Below, in pieces: positions 25,110 through 37,829 of a stretch of 64,000 bases of DNA. The stretch spans positions 7,688,001 through 7,752,000 of the forward strand of contig OZ017795.1 of assembly GCA_963969395.1 (NCBI GenBank). The letters are read 5' to 3'. The first letter of the stretch is position 1; each line of letters starts with the position of its first letter. Under the pieces are notes generated by a model. That model saw only the letters and a program-made list of their open reading frames with translations, was not told where the DNA came from and made no database searches. The stretch comes from Pseudoscleropodium purum. Taxonomy: Eukaryota; Streptophyta; Bryopsida; Hypnales; Brachytheciaceae. Position numbers and translations under genes: made by a program.

Positions 25110-25400
25110 ATCTTGAAAGCACATCCTACAAACAATAGTAAAATGACTAGACACGTGTCAAAGTGTCATTCGTACATTGAAGATAACTACAGAATGATTG
25201 GACACGTGTCGGCCTTGCATTGGTCAATTCAACTCCTTCACAACTACAAAATGACTACAGAATGATTGGACACGTGTCGGTTTTGCATTGGTCAATCCAA
25301 CTCCTTCACAACTACAGAATGACTAGACACGTGTCAGCCTTGCATTGGTCATCTAACTCCTTCACAACTACTGAATGACTACAGAATGACTCATGCAAAA
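25110..25400 (+). repeat. Tandem repeat, about 65-bp unit, inside the CACTA element
   Basis: About four copies of a unit containing ACAGAATGA(T)TGGACACGTG, TCGG(C/T)(C/T)TTGCATTGGTCA and ACTCCTTCACAACTAC. Each unit brings a palindromic ACACGTGT core, so the array holds a series of G-box-like CACGTG sites. Whether anything binds them is unknown. Confidence 0.8.
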
Positions 25401-25650
25401 GTCCACGTCAGCAGTGGGCAAACAAATTTTTCAAAAAATGGGCAACTGCCCAACCTTCTTAAAAAAAAATTCCCTAAACTTCATCCATCCCCACAAACTG
25501 TTGGTGATATAAAATCCCCAGTCATTGTCCTAAACGACTTGTCCACTATAACTGGGGCTCTTGAAAAATGGACACAGTCATTCTTGTCCTAAACAACTGA
25601 AAACGCAGTCATAAACGTAGTCATAAAACACTGAAATTCTTGTAGTGACA

Positions 25651-27982
25651 ATAGATAGACCAATTTTATTATATTTAGAGCTAGAGTTGAAAACTTATCA
25701 ACTTGCTGGTAGGTCCTATAGCTTCATTTTTTCATTGCTCTATCACTTTTCACCAACCAGAATCTATCACTCCTTATTCTCTTTTCTTTGAACTATGATT
25801 TCATTTTGTGATTTAATCTTATCAGCTTCAATAGATGGTTGACCGCATTCATTTGCTCTTTTCTACTCCGATTCCAATTGCTGCTCCACTTCCACTATAG
25901 AACTTCCACAAGTAATCACCAAATAGTTTCTTCCACAATAGAACATGCATGTATTCACATCTCTATGGATTCCACTCATTACTTTGACTTGATATACATC
26001 TCAACTATAGAACCACCACATCGTATTAATTAATTCAATTTCTTTTGATTCTACTATCATCTGCTACAATTGAAACTTCTGGTTCTATGCTATAAATAAC
26101 ATCTCAGACAACACTCAAAGAACATTAACATTCCAACACACAATAGATAATCTACTCCAAATTAAACTAATGAATCCATCGCTCAACTCAAACTTCAGCA
26201 ACTACAATTGATTCATACTCTTCCCCCCATAGTTCACACACAGTTGAAATTCACACATCACAAACCGCTCATGAAATTGCAATAGACTCAAATCATTCAA
26301 ATTTAACAAGTATACAATTACACATCAAACTCAAATTGAATTCACACAATTCCAGCACAATTTAATATAGAATTTTACAATAGAATCTCATTTCATTATC
26401 TCCGCAACATTTACAATCAATTCAACTTATCTATAGACTCACACAGATCTCAAATCACCACAACCACCTACTTAGATACTATCGCAATTAACTCTCTCAA
26501 AAAATTGCAATCACAAAATCATAAAACTATTGCTTACACATTGCCAACCCCATTGCTGTAGGAGCTCTAGATCGCTTCTCCAAATTGAGAGAGAGAAAGC
26601 TGTGCACAATAATTTTCACTTGATTCCCATGGCAGCTGCTAACCATCTCTATAGGCCACACCGCATTCATCCACTTCCACTTCCACAACTCAATAGATGG
26701 AAACCTATAGTAAACCTTTACTGATCGGTAAAAACTATTGTTTAACACCTCTGAAACTATACAACAAGAGAAAACTGAGGGATTAACAAAATTTTAAAAC
26801 TATTGTATATTCTCTCTAAAATTCCTATATTACATGTAGTCAGTAGAAAACTTTAAATAGTTATTGATTTAATAAAAATAATGGTTCATGATGAGGTTAA
26901 TGTTTAAACATATTAATCCTTCTCTTGATTTGACAATTAGAAAAAACACATTATGAAATACTATTTGGAAGAATATTTTGGAATTGATATATAAATATAA
27001 GATGCACACTTGAAGGTTTAAATTATCTCCAAATAGATAAATTCACCTACTACTATCACCAAGATTTTTATAAAAATTTTGAAAGGAAATTTTCAAAATT
27101 CCTTCAAAACTCAATGTCAAGGATAATATTATCATTTTTGAATAAAATTTGTCAGAATGGATTTGAAATGAAGTTTTGTTGACAAGGTGATTTCTTAAAG
27201 ATTTTATTGTTCTTCACATTTATGACTTCATTTTTGCAAATTCAATTTTAGAAAATTAACAACAATAATATCACAAAATCCAACCATTAGATAAGAAAAG
27301 AACTTATAAAATATCTTTAGTAATTACAATGACTTCTATCCTAGAAGTAATGTAAAAAAAAATAAAAATATGAATTTATTCATTGTCCACAAATTAAATG
27401 TGAGAGTGCTTGAGGGTTAATGTGTACATTAGCTTTCATCATATACAAATTTTAATTTCAATAGTGCTATAATTTCATAGCTAACCATACTAAGCACTAA
27501 TTTGAAGTAAAAGGGCAACAAATCAAATTCATGAAGATTTCAATAATTAAAAAAAAAATTTAGAATATAAAGAGTACACAAATTTCTATTACATATTTCT
27601 ATACATTATGATTGAATATAGTAAAAGAAGATATTCAAGACTATTTTCAAAGTTTTAAATAAAACTCTAATTCTTGTTACAAATAGGTACTATTAGTATA
27701 TAATTCAACAAAATAAAATAAGAAAAGTAAGAAAAAATCAAATTAAAAGAGAAACAAATCAAAAGAAAAATTTCACAAAGTAAATAAATAACTAAATAAA
27801 GTGAAGGAAGACTCTAAAAGCTATATACAAGTTTTTACATCAACTCTTCCAAATCGTTCTATATATCACAAATTCCAAACCAATATATTCGTATAGAAAT
27901 TCATATAAACATATACATATTTCTTTATTTTCTATAATGCCCTCTACTATACCTTTTTTAATAAACACTTTCATTTGTAAAA
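25651..27982. other. Intergenic DNA, no gene seen
   Basis: From 25,650 to 26,750 the plus strand is poor in G and rich in CA-containing words. Short frames on both strands (25,839-26,033; 26,527-26,748) show no domain. From 26,750 to 27,980 it is plain AT-rich DNA. No terminal repeat for the adjacent Harbinger remnant was found. Confidence 0.4.
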
Positions 27983-29165
27983 ATGCCTCAACATAGTGGA
28001 CGAGCAGAAGTTGTTGAAGACCTTGAAAACCGTCTTGCTACACGTGTGATACTACTTCTATAGAAATAGTAGGTTCATTTAGTGATTAAAATGGAGGAAC
28101 TAGCAATTTTGATCTTTATGATAGTGATGTAGACTTACTCATGGATGGGGTCTCCACAATTTACAATTCCATAATGTCACATCAATAATTTTCATATTTT
28201 GATATCATGGAAGAGTAGATTCATCATGCATGGCAAACGATTTACTTCATATGAACTTTTTGAGGTTCAAAGCTAGATTTAGGATGTCACTAGAAGCACT
28301 TCACATAATATAGAGCATGGTCAAAAGTCACAACATCTTTTCCAATAAAAATGCTATTCTTCAATTTGATCCATGCTTACAATTTTTAGTAGTCTTTTTT
28401 TAAATTTGGAGCCTATGGAAATGGGATATTAAGGCTGAACATTGCAACTTCATTCCACATATCCACATGCATTATATCAAAATTCATGAAATGCGTTATG
28501 GTGGCTATTCTATCACTTGAAAAGAGTGTAATGTATTGGCAACTAATACAAAAAAACAAACCATCAAAGATTCTATTCAAGAGTCACATGGGTTTCTATA
28601 TGTTATTGGCATCATGGATGGTATACTTGTTATACTAGCCACCAAACCAAGCTACCAAGGGAAACAATACTTCAATGGAAAAAGTCAATATTCCATTTCT
28701 TGTATGATTGTGAACAACCAAAACTATAGGATAACACATCTCCAAGCTAGATTTCTTGGCTCTACTCATGATAGTCGTGTTTATGTGAATTCTCAAATAT
28801 GGCTAAAACATGGCAATTTCTTTAGAAGAGATGAATATTTATTAACAGATAGTGGGTACCTTCTCACTTCTATTACTCTACAACCTTATAAGCAACTGGC
28901 ATCCAAGAAGAGGGAAAATCAACATTTCAATAAACATCTGTCTTCTATTTGTGTGAGATTTGAATATACCATTGAGCAATTGAAGGACAGGTTTCAAAGC
29001 CTTTGAGGCATGCCTACAATGATTTCTAGCAAAGAAACACATGCACTTGTTGTTCTTTGGATTTGTTGTTGTGCTATTCTATATAAACTCCTTCTTCAAG
29101 ATAGACATGATTCAAGAAAATTGTACTTCTATGTTAGAGGTTGCTATTAGAACCATGTCACTTTT
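27983..29165 (+). pseudogene. PIF/Harbinger transposase pseudogene
   Basis: An ATG at 27,983 opens MPQHSGRAEVVEDLENRLAT, followed by stops. Fragments such as RFRMSLEAL near 28,270 represent the N-terminal DNA-binding part. The catalytic region (28,536-29,006) is open and matches the DDE_Tnp_4/HARBI1 family. It has GIMDG (Asp codon at 28,617), then GSTHDSRVY, then LLTDSGYLL (second Asp at residue 105 of this open segment), then RFEYTIEQLKDRFQSL (Glu at residue 143). The D-D and D-E spacings of 77 and 38 residues suit the family. Past a stop at 29,004 the expected C-terminal tail continues with MISSKETHALVVLW. An active enzyme would excise and insert the element at a 3-bp TWA target. Stops upstream and at the tail make this copy inactive. 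Confidence 0.85.
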
Positions 29166-29830
29166 ACAACCCTGTACCTTACAATAAGAACACTACAAGC
29201 TTCTATAGTCAACGGATTGAAACCTTAAAGACATTTTTTGACTAGGATACTTCAAAAGTAACAATGTTTTTATATCCACTAAGGACATGGACCTTGAAGT
29301 GTTAAGTAATTACTTGCAAATGAATTGTATTTAGTTCTCTAAAAACAACTACTAAAACAAAAGTACATGAATGATATTTTTAATATACCAATAGGGGAAA
29401 TTTTTGGATAGGATCACTTTTAGTGACCACTACATTTCAACTTCAAAATTTTGTAACTAATTCTAAGAAGGTCCAAACAATATGAAATGATTTGGATTAG
29501 ATGCCAATTCCATTTTTCTTCCTCCAAAAATTTACTGCAAATTGTTTGAAGAAGTTTAGTGGGCCTTATATGCAATCAGCTCTAAAAAATGCTTCTTGAG
29601 AACACACTACCTTATTATCCAAATAAAAACTACAGACAAAAAGTACATCACCTTCAGTTGATTGCTTACAAACACCATTTTAGAAGGCTCCAAATCCCTG
29701 TGTCAATAATTTGTTTTCAATTAAATAAAACCTTGCGAATATTGTTTTCTTTTGTAGTTTCAAAAATTGGAAAATCTAGTTTTATAGTCCAATTTCAAAA
29801 TTACAAACCAATTTTGGAATTGAATGATTA
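29166..29830. other. AT-rich spacer, no gene seen
   Basis: Sequence between the transposase remnant and a Stowaway-like MITE. The plus-strand frame at 29,589-29,852 runs into the MITE and has no recognisable content. Confidence 0.4.
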
Positions 29831-29832
29831 TA

Positions 29833-30545
29833 CTCCCTCCATCCCAAAATGATCTTCTTGTTCGACAAAATATTTTGGATTAAGGTCAAAATTAATTTTT
29901 TCTAATTTTTTTAAAAATAAAAAATAAAATTGATGTTCTCTAACAATTGTGCAAATTTAAACTTTGGATTAATTTTCAAATTGAAGTTATGAAGCTTTAA
30001 AATGTGAAAAATTGTGGCCTTTTGGGAAGAATACCACTAGCCAATTGATTGTACAATCCCTACGCTATTTGTTCTTCCCACACAATGAATTGTATTGTCT
30101 ATGTTGTCATTGCCCACCACATCCTTCTAAGGGTGCCAAAAAATTTGGCAAAGCACGGAATATTATATTGCTCGTCTCTACCAAATCCAAGTTCAAATCT
30201 GAGTTGTCTCCACCAAAGTTCAAATGTTTAGCATTATCAAAATCATTTTAAACATATTATTCAATAGAAGCATGTCAACTCATTGCATAATTCCAATGCA
30301 TTGTCTCCAATTGTTGGGGTTAACTTATAACCATGATGGCCACATGCAAAGTCTATAGTACATTGTCCATCCTATTTTCTATTCTTGCCATAAAAAACAA
30401 ACACCAAGCTCCTTGACTTTTTGTGTAGCCACTGTGCACATAGAAAGGCTTTATTTCATGGGCTTTTCCTCCATGTCATTTGAGGAAGATCATTTGGGAA
30501 CAAAAAATTAAGCCCAATAGGAAGATCATTTTGGAACGAAGGGAC
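29833..30545. mobile_element. Stowaway-like (Tc1/mariner) MITE
   Basis: The left end reads TA then CTCCCTCCATCCCAAAATGA. The right end, read inward on the opposite strand, is TA then GTCCCTTCGTTCCAAAATGA. The terminal inverted repeat spans about 25 bp and ends in the shared GATCTTC. CTCCCT(C/T)C starts and a TA dinucleotide on each side (29,831-29,832 and 30,546-30,547) are the Stowaway hallmarks. A second GAAGATCATTTGGGAAC sits just inside the right end (30,485). At 713 bp it is long for a MITE. It encodes no transposase, and the frames at 30,012-30,251 look like chance. Confidence 0.85.
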
Positions 30546-30547
30546 TA

Positions 30548-31080
30548 GTTTTTATTCAGTGCAAATTGATTGGATTTTTAGAAGCTCTAAATAGAATGGC
30601 TTCACCCATTTCTATCTTGCGTACCCTCCAATTGTTTGATGATCTCATCCCTTTAACAATTCTATCAATGTTAGTTTTCAGTGCAATTGTACTACATACT
30701 AATGAAACTCCAAATTGGTCTGACATATAACGGATGTATGTGACATTCCAACTTCCATGAAATTGAAGGGGATTGTCTTTTATGATAAACAATTAGAAGG
30801 GGTGTAACTTTATTTTACAAGCAAGATTTCATTTAAACAACACCAATCAATAAAAATTACAAATTCCATTTAAAGAATTAGAGAGATAAGACCACTACAA
30901 ATACCTTATTCTAGATTTTCAATTCCATAAAATCCATTGTCACTAAAAATATGACAATACATCCTATTCCTTATTTAGATTCCATTGCAAACAAAGGAAA
31001 AAATAGTGTATGACAAGGTATACATCTAGTATGCTATGTTTTTGATGTAGGAATTAGAAATTTGCATGAAGCTTTGCAAG
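30548..31080. other. AT-rich spacer, no gene seen
   Basis: The minus-strand frame at 30,556-30,792 has no recognisable domain. It could be part of the degraded minus-strand ORF further right, but nothing links them. Confidence 0.35.
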
Positions 31081-31084
31081 CTCA

Positions 31085-32793
31085 ACCTACAAAGCTAGTT
31101 CACAAATACGAGATTCGTCATGTTGTTGTTCACATTCCTCACGTTGTTTGTCACGTTCCTCACATTGTCCCTTGCGTTGTTGGTCCATCTTTATGAATTC
31201 TAGATCAAGACAATGAGATTAGAGAGTGTACTTTTTTTGCAATTCCTCTCGTTGGAATTGGAACTTTTGATTGTGATGCACCATTTGCAAGTCCAATTTC
31301 TTCTCTATAAATACATAATTTTTCTCTTGGAGATCTTGTAGTGACTCTTAGAAGGATTTTTTTTTTCCCTTCTCTCTTCATTTTCAATTGGGAGTACTTT
31401 GGGATTATATATTTGTGTTGCCTTGGGTGTTGGAGGTATACCTGGAGAGTAGACAATCCAATGATTTTAGCACCAAACAAAGCTACTAAGTCATCAACAT
31501 ATTAATATAAAAAGACAACCAAGACACAAATGTCATAGACTTTTTGACATATGGACAACCCCTCATATGGAATTCAATCCATACATGCCTATTTGATTCA
31601 CCAAAGTCTATGTCAATCATCCTTAAATTGCAAGGAAGTGATGTCCATGACTTTCCTATCAAGGACTAAGAAGAATTGTGAATCTCAACAAGGAAGTGAA
31701 GGATGCATGTCAAATCTCAATTTCATTTGTGCTATAAAAAGTGGTTGGTATTTATAGAAGATCAAGTATCCTCTTTATTGCACAAAAGTTACTGATATTA
31801 TTTGGAGCCAATTGCACTGCCCATATTGTAAAAACCAAAATGAAGACATGTCCAAAATTTTAAATAACTAGCCTCAGTAAAGAACTTTGTGCATATTCAT
31901 TGTAACCTAAAAATATAATGTATAAAAAAATATTTATTTGAGCTACTAAAAACAACTTATAAAGAATATAATAATCAAAATGCACAATTAATTTGAGATA
32001 GAGGGAGTACCTTGAGAAGGGGCCTTTTGATTAGATTATTGTTGTGCAAAAAGTTCTTCTTTAAAGTCTAGCTCTTCTTCACCACTTGAGTTGTCATCTT
32101 TGGAATTAACATCAACCCCATTCTTAGCTATCGATTTGTAGAGTCCTTGTCTAGTAGATGTATCAAATAGCATATCTTAAAGTTCTCATTCAAGCTAGTC
32201 TCACCAATGTATGGTGAATTGACAACCACAATCTCAAACATAAATGGTTTCACTTGGAAGTAGAATGAACAAATACTAAGAACCTTCTCTCGGATTTTAG
32301 TGATACCCATTTTCTCTTTAAAGGAAGTCAAACTTTCACTTGTGTTTCGCAAGAAGTCCTTTGCTTCTTTGAATTTCTTCTCCACATAGTACCTCATCTT
32401 GCTCATTACTTGGTCCAGATTATCTTTGGTTTGCATGGTATTAAGATATTCAAAAATTAGGCATATCACAGCCTTCTTGGTCAATCTAAAGGTCTTTGTG
32501 CCTCTGTTCAAATTTTTTTACCCGTACACACTTCCATTTCTCATAGTTGTAGGCAATTCTAACCATTGAAACAACAATGCTTGTGTAGCATCAATCTACG
32601 CCTCGTACACAATTTTGTAAGGTGCTTTTTAGGATGTAGTAATAGAGTTTGTGGGATGGGAAGAATTGGCATTTTGAGATTCTTGGGATGGCCTTGTAGG
32701 ACTAAGTGTTGGATTATATGTTTGCTTTTGTTTCCGTCTTTGTGAAGAATGGATTGGTTGTAGTGGAGGCCTCATGATGTTTGTAGACTCCAT
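31085..32793 (-). pseudogene. Broken coiled-coil ORF beside the Harbinger remnant
   Basis: On the minus strand an ATG at 32,793 begins a Ser/Thr/Pro/Gln-rich segment (MESTNIMRPPLQPIHSSQRR) ending in a stop at 32,629. After a shifted stretch a second segment follows (32,511-32,128; KKFKEAKDFLRNTSESLTSF within). A third segment at about 31,380-31,085 is a charged helix (KFQFQREELQKKYTL, then DQQRKGQCEERDKQREECEQ) ending at a stop. A disordered start, a helical middle and a coiled-coil tail resemble the second, Myb/SANT-like ORF of PIF/Harbinger elements, which assists the transposase. I do not see a clear SANT motif, so this is inference from position and shape. It converges on the transposase remnant. 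A Stowaway-like end lies inside it (31,995-32,011). Confidence 0.4.
31992..32011 (-). mobile_element. Orphan Stowaway-like terminus
   Basis: TTTGAGATAGAGGGAGTA here is the reverse complement of a Stowaway-type start (TACTCCCTCTATCTCAAA). No matching left end was found within the preceding kilobase apart from the already paired MITE at 29,833, so this may be half of a deleted MITE inside the minus-strand ORF. Confidence 0.5.
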
Positions 32794-32814
32794 CTTTAGA
32801 AGAATAAAACCCAC

Positions 32815-35800
32815 GTATAGTTAATTACGTAAACTCAATATTCAAGTGCATTGAAATGAATAGAACTACAATTTCTTAATGGATTAAATTGCAATGCTAA
32901 AATGGATTGATTTTCAATTTTAAAATTGATGAAACTATAATGATAAAATTGGTGAAACAAAGATTTTATAGAGGATCAAACTGCAAGGTTGAAATGTTGA
33001 AATGTATCTGAATGAAGTAAACTGCCATGTTGCTGAACCCTAAATTTTGAAATGGTTGCTCATTTATCAACCTTAGTAATTGAAAATAAAGTTATACAGA
33101 GTAGAAACTTTTGAATTGATAAATCAAATTAAATATAAGCATGCCAATTACAAAATCAAATGCATGTTAAATCAAAACTCACATGCATACTAAATCCAAA
33201 GCTTCAAATCTATAGCTTTAATAACATTCACTAGCATAAGCACCAGCTGCCTTCCCTTTGACAAAATGGTGTTGAATATTGAATACCAAGTCAATAGCTA
33301 CAAGATATGTATCGATTTTTGTTAAAATCCAGATCAGTTACTACTGACTTGGGATACTTATATAAACAATTACTTTCATTTAAACAATGCACAAAATCTG
33401 CAGATTCATAGTAAATGTAAACTCAAATACATCTAATTCAAATAGTGCAAAAAATAAGAGGTTTTAACAAAATGGCTACAAAATTATCAAGAAAATCAAT
33501 TTCACAATTACATGAACACTAAATCAAAAATCAAATGCATACAAAATCCATACCTTTGTGCTAATTCAGCATTTATTGAATTGTTAAGATATTATAAATC
33601 TCTCCTGAAAAGTTGATTAAATCTAAACCTGTGACTTTAACTTCCATTTTTGAGTTAAGTTTAGTAATTGAATTAATCCATATGTAAACTTAAATCTAAA
33701 GCTTTGTATTAATTTCTAATCTAAATAGGATCACTTGCAATTAATTTCAATAACAAATGCATTCAGGATATGGTAAATCCTCGTATCAAAAAGTTGCCCA
33801 GTTACTATTTACACATTTGCATACAGCTAGCTTTAGGTTCCTGAATCCTAAAATGCGTTCTATTACCCTAAACTAAATTCAAAATTAAACAACAAATTGT
33901 TAAAACCCTAAAACCTAAGCAACAAACTACACTCACATATAAAAAAACGAACACCTAAGAAAGAGAAATTTAAACTAGGTGATGACCTAAACATGCATGG
34001 AATGCAACAAACGAATTTTACAATTACACTAAAAGAGACATAAGTACATACCTTTTTGAGTTTTGCAATGGAGTTTTTTTGATGTTGGTGCCTTCAACGT
34101 CCACAAATTGCAATTTTGTGAAGAAATGCAGTTGAAATGCTCAATTGTCAATGACACAAACCATAAGCAAAGCTTGTTGCAACAGTCTCTTAAGCAACAA
34201 CGACAATGAAGTACAAAATGACACTGGAGTGAAATTAACAACGTAGGGGTGAAATTCAGCGTCACAAGATTAAAAATTATTTGGGAAAACTTCCAGATGC
34301 CCATTTCTTCAACTACAGAGGAGAAGAATGGGACAAGAAGATTAACGAGGAATGGGAGCTCCACAAGATGCAAACAACCAACAAGAAAGTGCCACATCTT
34401 AGTTCTCCGATAACTAAACCCAGAGTGAAGGGATGTCTATCTCTACTATCAAATGAAAGATTAGCAAGTCCTTTCAAGTACTTGTATCTAAACTTACCAA
34501 TTTGAAAATGTCTCAAAGTTGAGACAAACTAATTGGTTTTAATTTCTCTGCTTAATGAGAATATCATATGTAAAATCAACCAACTACAATATTGAACTTG
34601 CACAATGATTTGAAAAGCAAAAATAAGCTCTAGCTCTAAAAACTTTTAGAATCAATGAAGTTAGGAGTGAACTTCCCAAATTGCTTTTCTTCTACAACCA
34701 TTGGAGTTTTTAACAAAGTTGCACACAATCAATAATTTCAACAACATCAATACATTTATTATTTGCATTTCACAAAGTACTTATATTTTTCAAAACCTAA
34801 GAGTATGCTTATTATAAAAATTTCTAAAAAGAATATGTGTACCTGAATTCATATCAATATGTAAGGTTAGATTGGAGCTTTACATCATGGTTTAGCTCTA
34901 TTACCATAATTTTAGTTTGTACAAAAGCATTTAGTAGCTTCACATTAATGTCTTGGGGTTGAATTGTGAGATGCTTCACTTCACCAATCTTTAGAGGGCA
35001 ATCTACTTCTTGTGATTATGAGTTTAAAAACATAGGACCTAAATCACTTGTACATTCATCTTATAAAGAAGTGCTATTCGCAAGGATAAGCAACATATAT
35101 ACCTCTGTTGTAGTTGTGTTAAGTGATCTCCAATCTACTTCATACTTAAATGAGTTCCTATATGCAAAGGAAGAAGTTGAATAAGCAATAAGCACTTCAA
35201 GTATAGTAGTAATCACTCTACAATAAATAACATGTATTTATTACAAACTACTGAGAGATTCATTTGCAATCATTTACAAAGGGGATATATTAAAAAAACA
35301 ATTTAAGGTAAACTAGTCTATTATAGGCAAATTGACTAGTTTGCCTTATTGACATATTTGAAAAATTTTAATTTTTTTTTGTATACATGCAAACATGAAA
35401 ATTGGGGAGAGAAACTAAAATTTAATTTTTTTTGACAAAATATGAATTTGTTACAAATTTTGAAGTGAATTGACCAAATGGCTCAAAACAATCTCTAGAC
35501 TACCTCTAAAGCCATCAATAACTATATCCATGGTGATCATCAAACCACCTAATGCAATTATAATATTTCCTAACATGGTTGACTTATTTTCTAACATGGA
35601 CATGACATATAGGAATAAAAAAAAAAGGTATTTCATGTAATGAATTACACTAAAATGGTGCAAGATCCTAAAACAATCTCAAATATCTCCATCACCATCA
35701 CGCAAAACATTGATTTCAGACTTTCAGTCATTAACCTACCTAATGAAATCTTGTTTACATTAATTAGAAAAAAAACTCATATAGATTGATGGAAAACTAT

Positions 35801-37800
35801 GATGGGTTGTTTGATAGATGTCTGTATTAGAGATTTTGCATGTCATAGGTTGGTTTACTTTAAGTCAATGGTCACAAGGGCATAAGTCCTATGCTCTTTT
35901 TATTTGAAACATCAATGTCTTTTTTAAAGGAAAGTAGAAGGACATAAACAAAACCAATGGAGAGCAATATATTAGTAAGCATGACAAAATTTATAAAGTT
36001 GAGACTTACAATTTATAATATAAAGATTGTCATCCTCTTTCAATGATTGCTTCAATTTTTCTAATTGCATTGGTAACTTCAACCTCATGTTTTCATCTTC
36101 AAATCTTGTGTGTTCTCCTTTGAAGCCAAAGTTTTGCTACGAATGCAGGTGAAAAAACTCTATACACTTGGTATATCTATTGTCTACTTTGACAAATGTT
36201 GATGCACAAAAATATGAGAGATGTGTTAGTATAAGGTAATTACAATATCATAATATGAATAATTTCTAGACATCACTTAGAGAGCCCATTAGAAACTACA
36301 TGTATTAAGATTTTAAACCCCCTATATTTAATCCTAAAATTTAAATAAATGGAAAAAGAAAGAATATAAATAGATTCTTCTACTTTGAAAGTTTATGCTT
36401 TGAATTATTGATATTTTTTTTGGTAATTATGATTAGTTATAAACTTTTGAAGAAAAATGATACACTATATCTAGAGTTGAAAATAACTTTTACACCTCCA
36501 TTTTATATAAGAAAAATTGTTTAAAAAATGAATAAAAAATTGTGAAAGATAACTCTCTATTGAAAGTTCATTTTCCTTGAATAATGATGCAATGGTCATC
36601 TAAATGTATTCTCTTTAAATAATTAAATTTTTGAATTGAAAAACATAAAATTTCAATTCATTTTCATTTCTCTCTCAAAAATCATTTCATTTGTTTTTTG
36701 AGTTGGGAATTTTTGGCAATGGAAATCTATAATTATTATTAATTAAAAAAAATTTAGCCTTTAAGAAATAAAAAAGAGGCTAAAAAATCACTTGGATATA
36801 CATAGTTTGTTATGAATACACTAAGTGATCTCTTTAGGCAAAACACACGAAGATGTAGCTAGTAAGAGTATCTAAATCAAAGTCATTTGTCATTGCTGAA
36901 TGGAATGTTGACTTAGGCTACAATGACAAACCACCACATTTTTTCATCTCTAATTCTTCACACATTGGTCCTCAAAAATGGTACTATATCTCTCCATCTT
37001 GATAATCTCCCTAATTAAAATGTAAAGACCTAATTTTGCTTTGAACTACTCTATTTCAATGTCTTGATATTTAAGTCCTCACCCTTGATTGCCCTCTCTC
37101 CACTAGAATATACTATGAATCAACAAATGTCCAATTTTCTTTCAAGAGAATGTCTGTAACTCTTAAAAACACTTAAGTTTTTTCCTACTCCTCATACTCA
37201 ACAAGACCCATAGAATTGCCAATAGCTTGTTCACAAACAAAATAGTGCAATAATAAGCTTAAAGAATATACCATACATTCACTAGAATCTACAAAATGCC
37301 ATTAGCTTGCTCACAAAAAACAATATAATATTTAGCTCAATAGAAATATTGTTAACTCATCACAAAATTCAAACAGTGCAAACAATCTAATTCAACATAC
37401 ATAGAAAACTTAAACAAATAAATCTAAAAACCTATCTACATTGCATATTTGGATACCACCCTTGCAATTCTTTTGAACTTTTTTTAGAATTATATTACCT
37501 TATTTGCATCTTCATTGAATTTAGTGATTGTATATTCAAATTTGATATAAGATATCATTCAAGTAATATATTGGATTTTGTTTATTGCAAGTGCAACAAT
37601 TATGACATGTTGCAGCATGAGGCACCACATTATGACTTTGGAGGAGGAAGAAGAGATTTCCAACACCTTCCTTCTATGTACGTGGATGACAACCTTGGCT
37701 GTGGTGATAGTTGCAATCATAGAATTGCCTTCAACGGTTATGGCCTTATAAGATCCAGACACTATAACAATGCATTGAAAAGAGGCATACCACCCTAGTT
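32815..37800. other. AT-rich intergenic DNA, no gene established
   Basis: About 5 kb with only short frames. On the minus strand, around 36,030-36,150, a stretch reads FEDENMRLKLPMQLEKLKQS, which looks coiled-coil, but no exon structure could be built around it. The plus-strand frame 37,571-37,798 (MDFVYCKCNNYDMLQHEAPH onward) is richer in G+C than its surroundings and could be an exon or gene relic; I do not recognise it. TGTCTCAA and TTGAGACA at 34,509-34,526 form a small perfect palindrome of no known meaning. Confidence 0.35.
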
Positions 37801-37829
37801 TGCAATAGTTGTCCCTCCCCCCCCCCTCT

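Larger units (their letters stand above)
23236..25647. mobile_element. Non-autonomous CACTA (En/Spm) transposon
   Basis: The left end is CACTACAAGAAAAACG and the right end is AATTCTTGTAGTG, giving an 11-bp perfect terminal inverted repeat, CACTACAAGAA. The trinucleotide ACA flanks both sides (23,233-23,235 and 25,648-25,650), which is the 3-bp duplication expected of the superfamily. Subterminal motifs recur near both ends: GTCCTAAACGATTG-like strings at about 23,287, 25,527 and 25,587, and CAGTCATT at 23,364, 23,494 and 25,575. In known CACTA elements such repeats are where the transposase binds; that role here is inference. The interior has only tandem repeats and no transposase, so the 2.4-kb element would depend on an autonomous relative. 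Confidence 0.9.

Noticed and set aside
31332..31342. CTTGTAGTGAC as a CACTA terminus
   Set aside because: It lies inside the coiled-coil ORF and has no partner end or flanking duplication.
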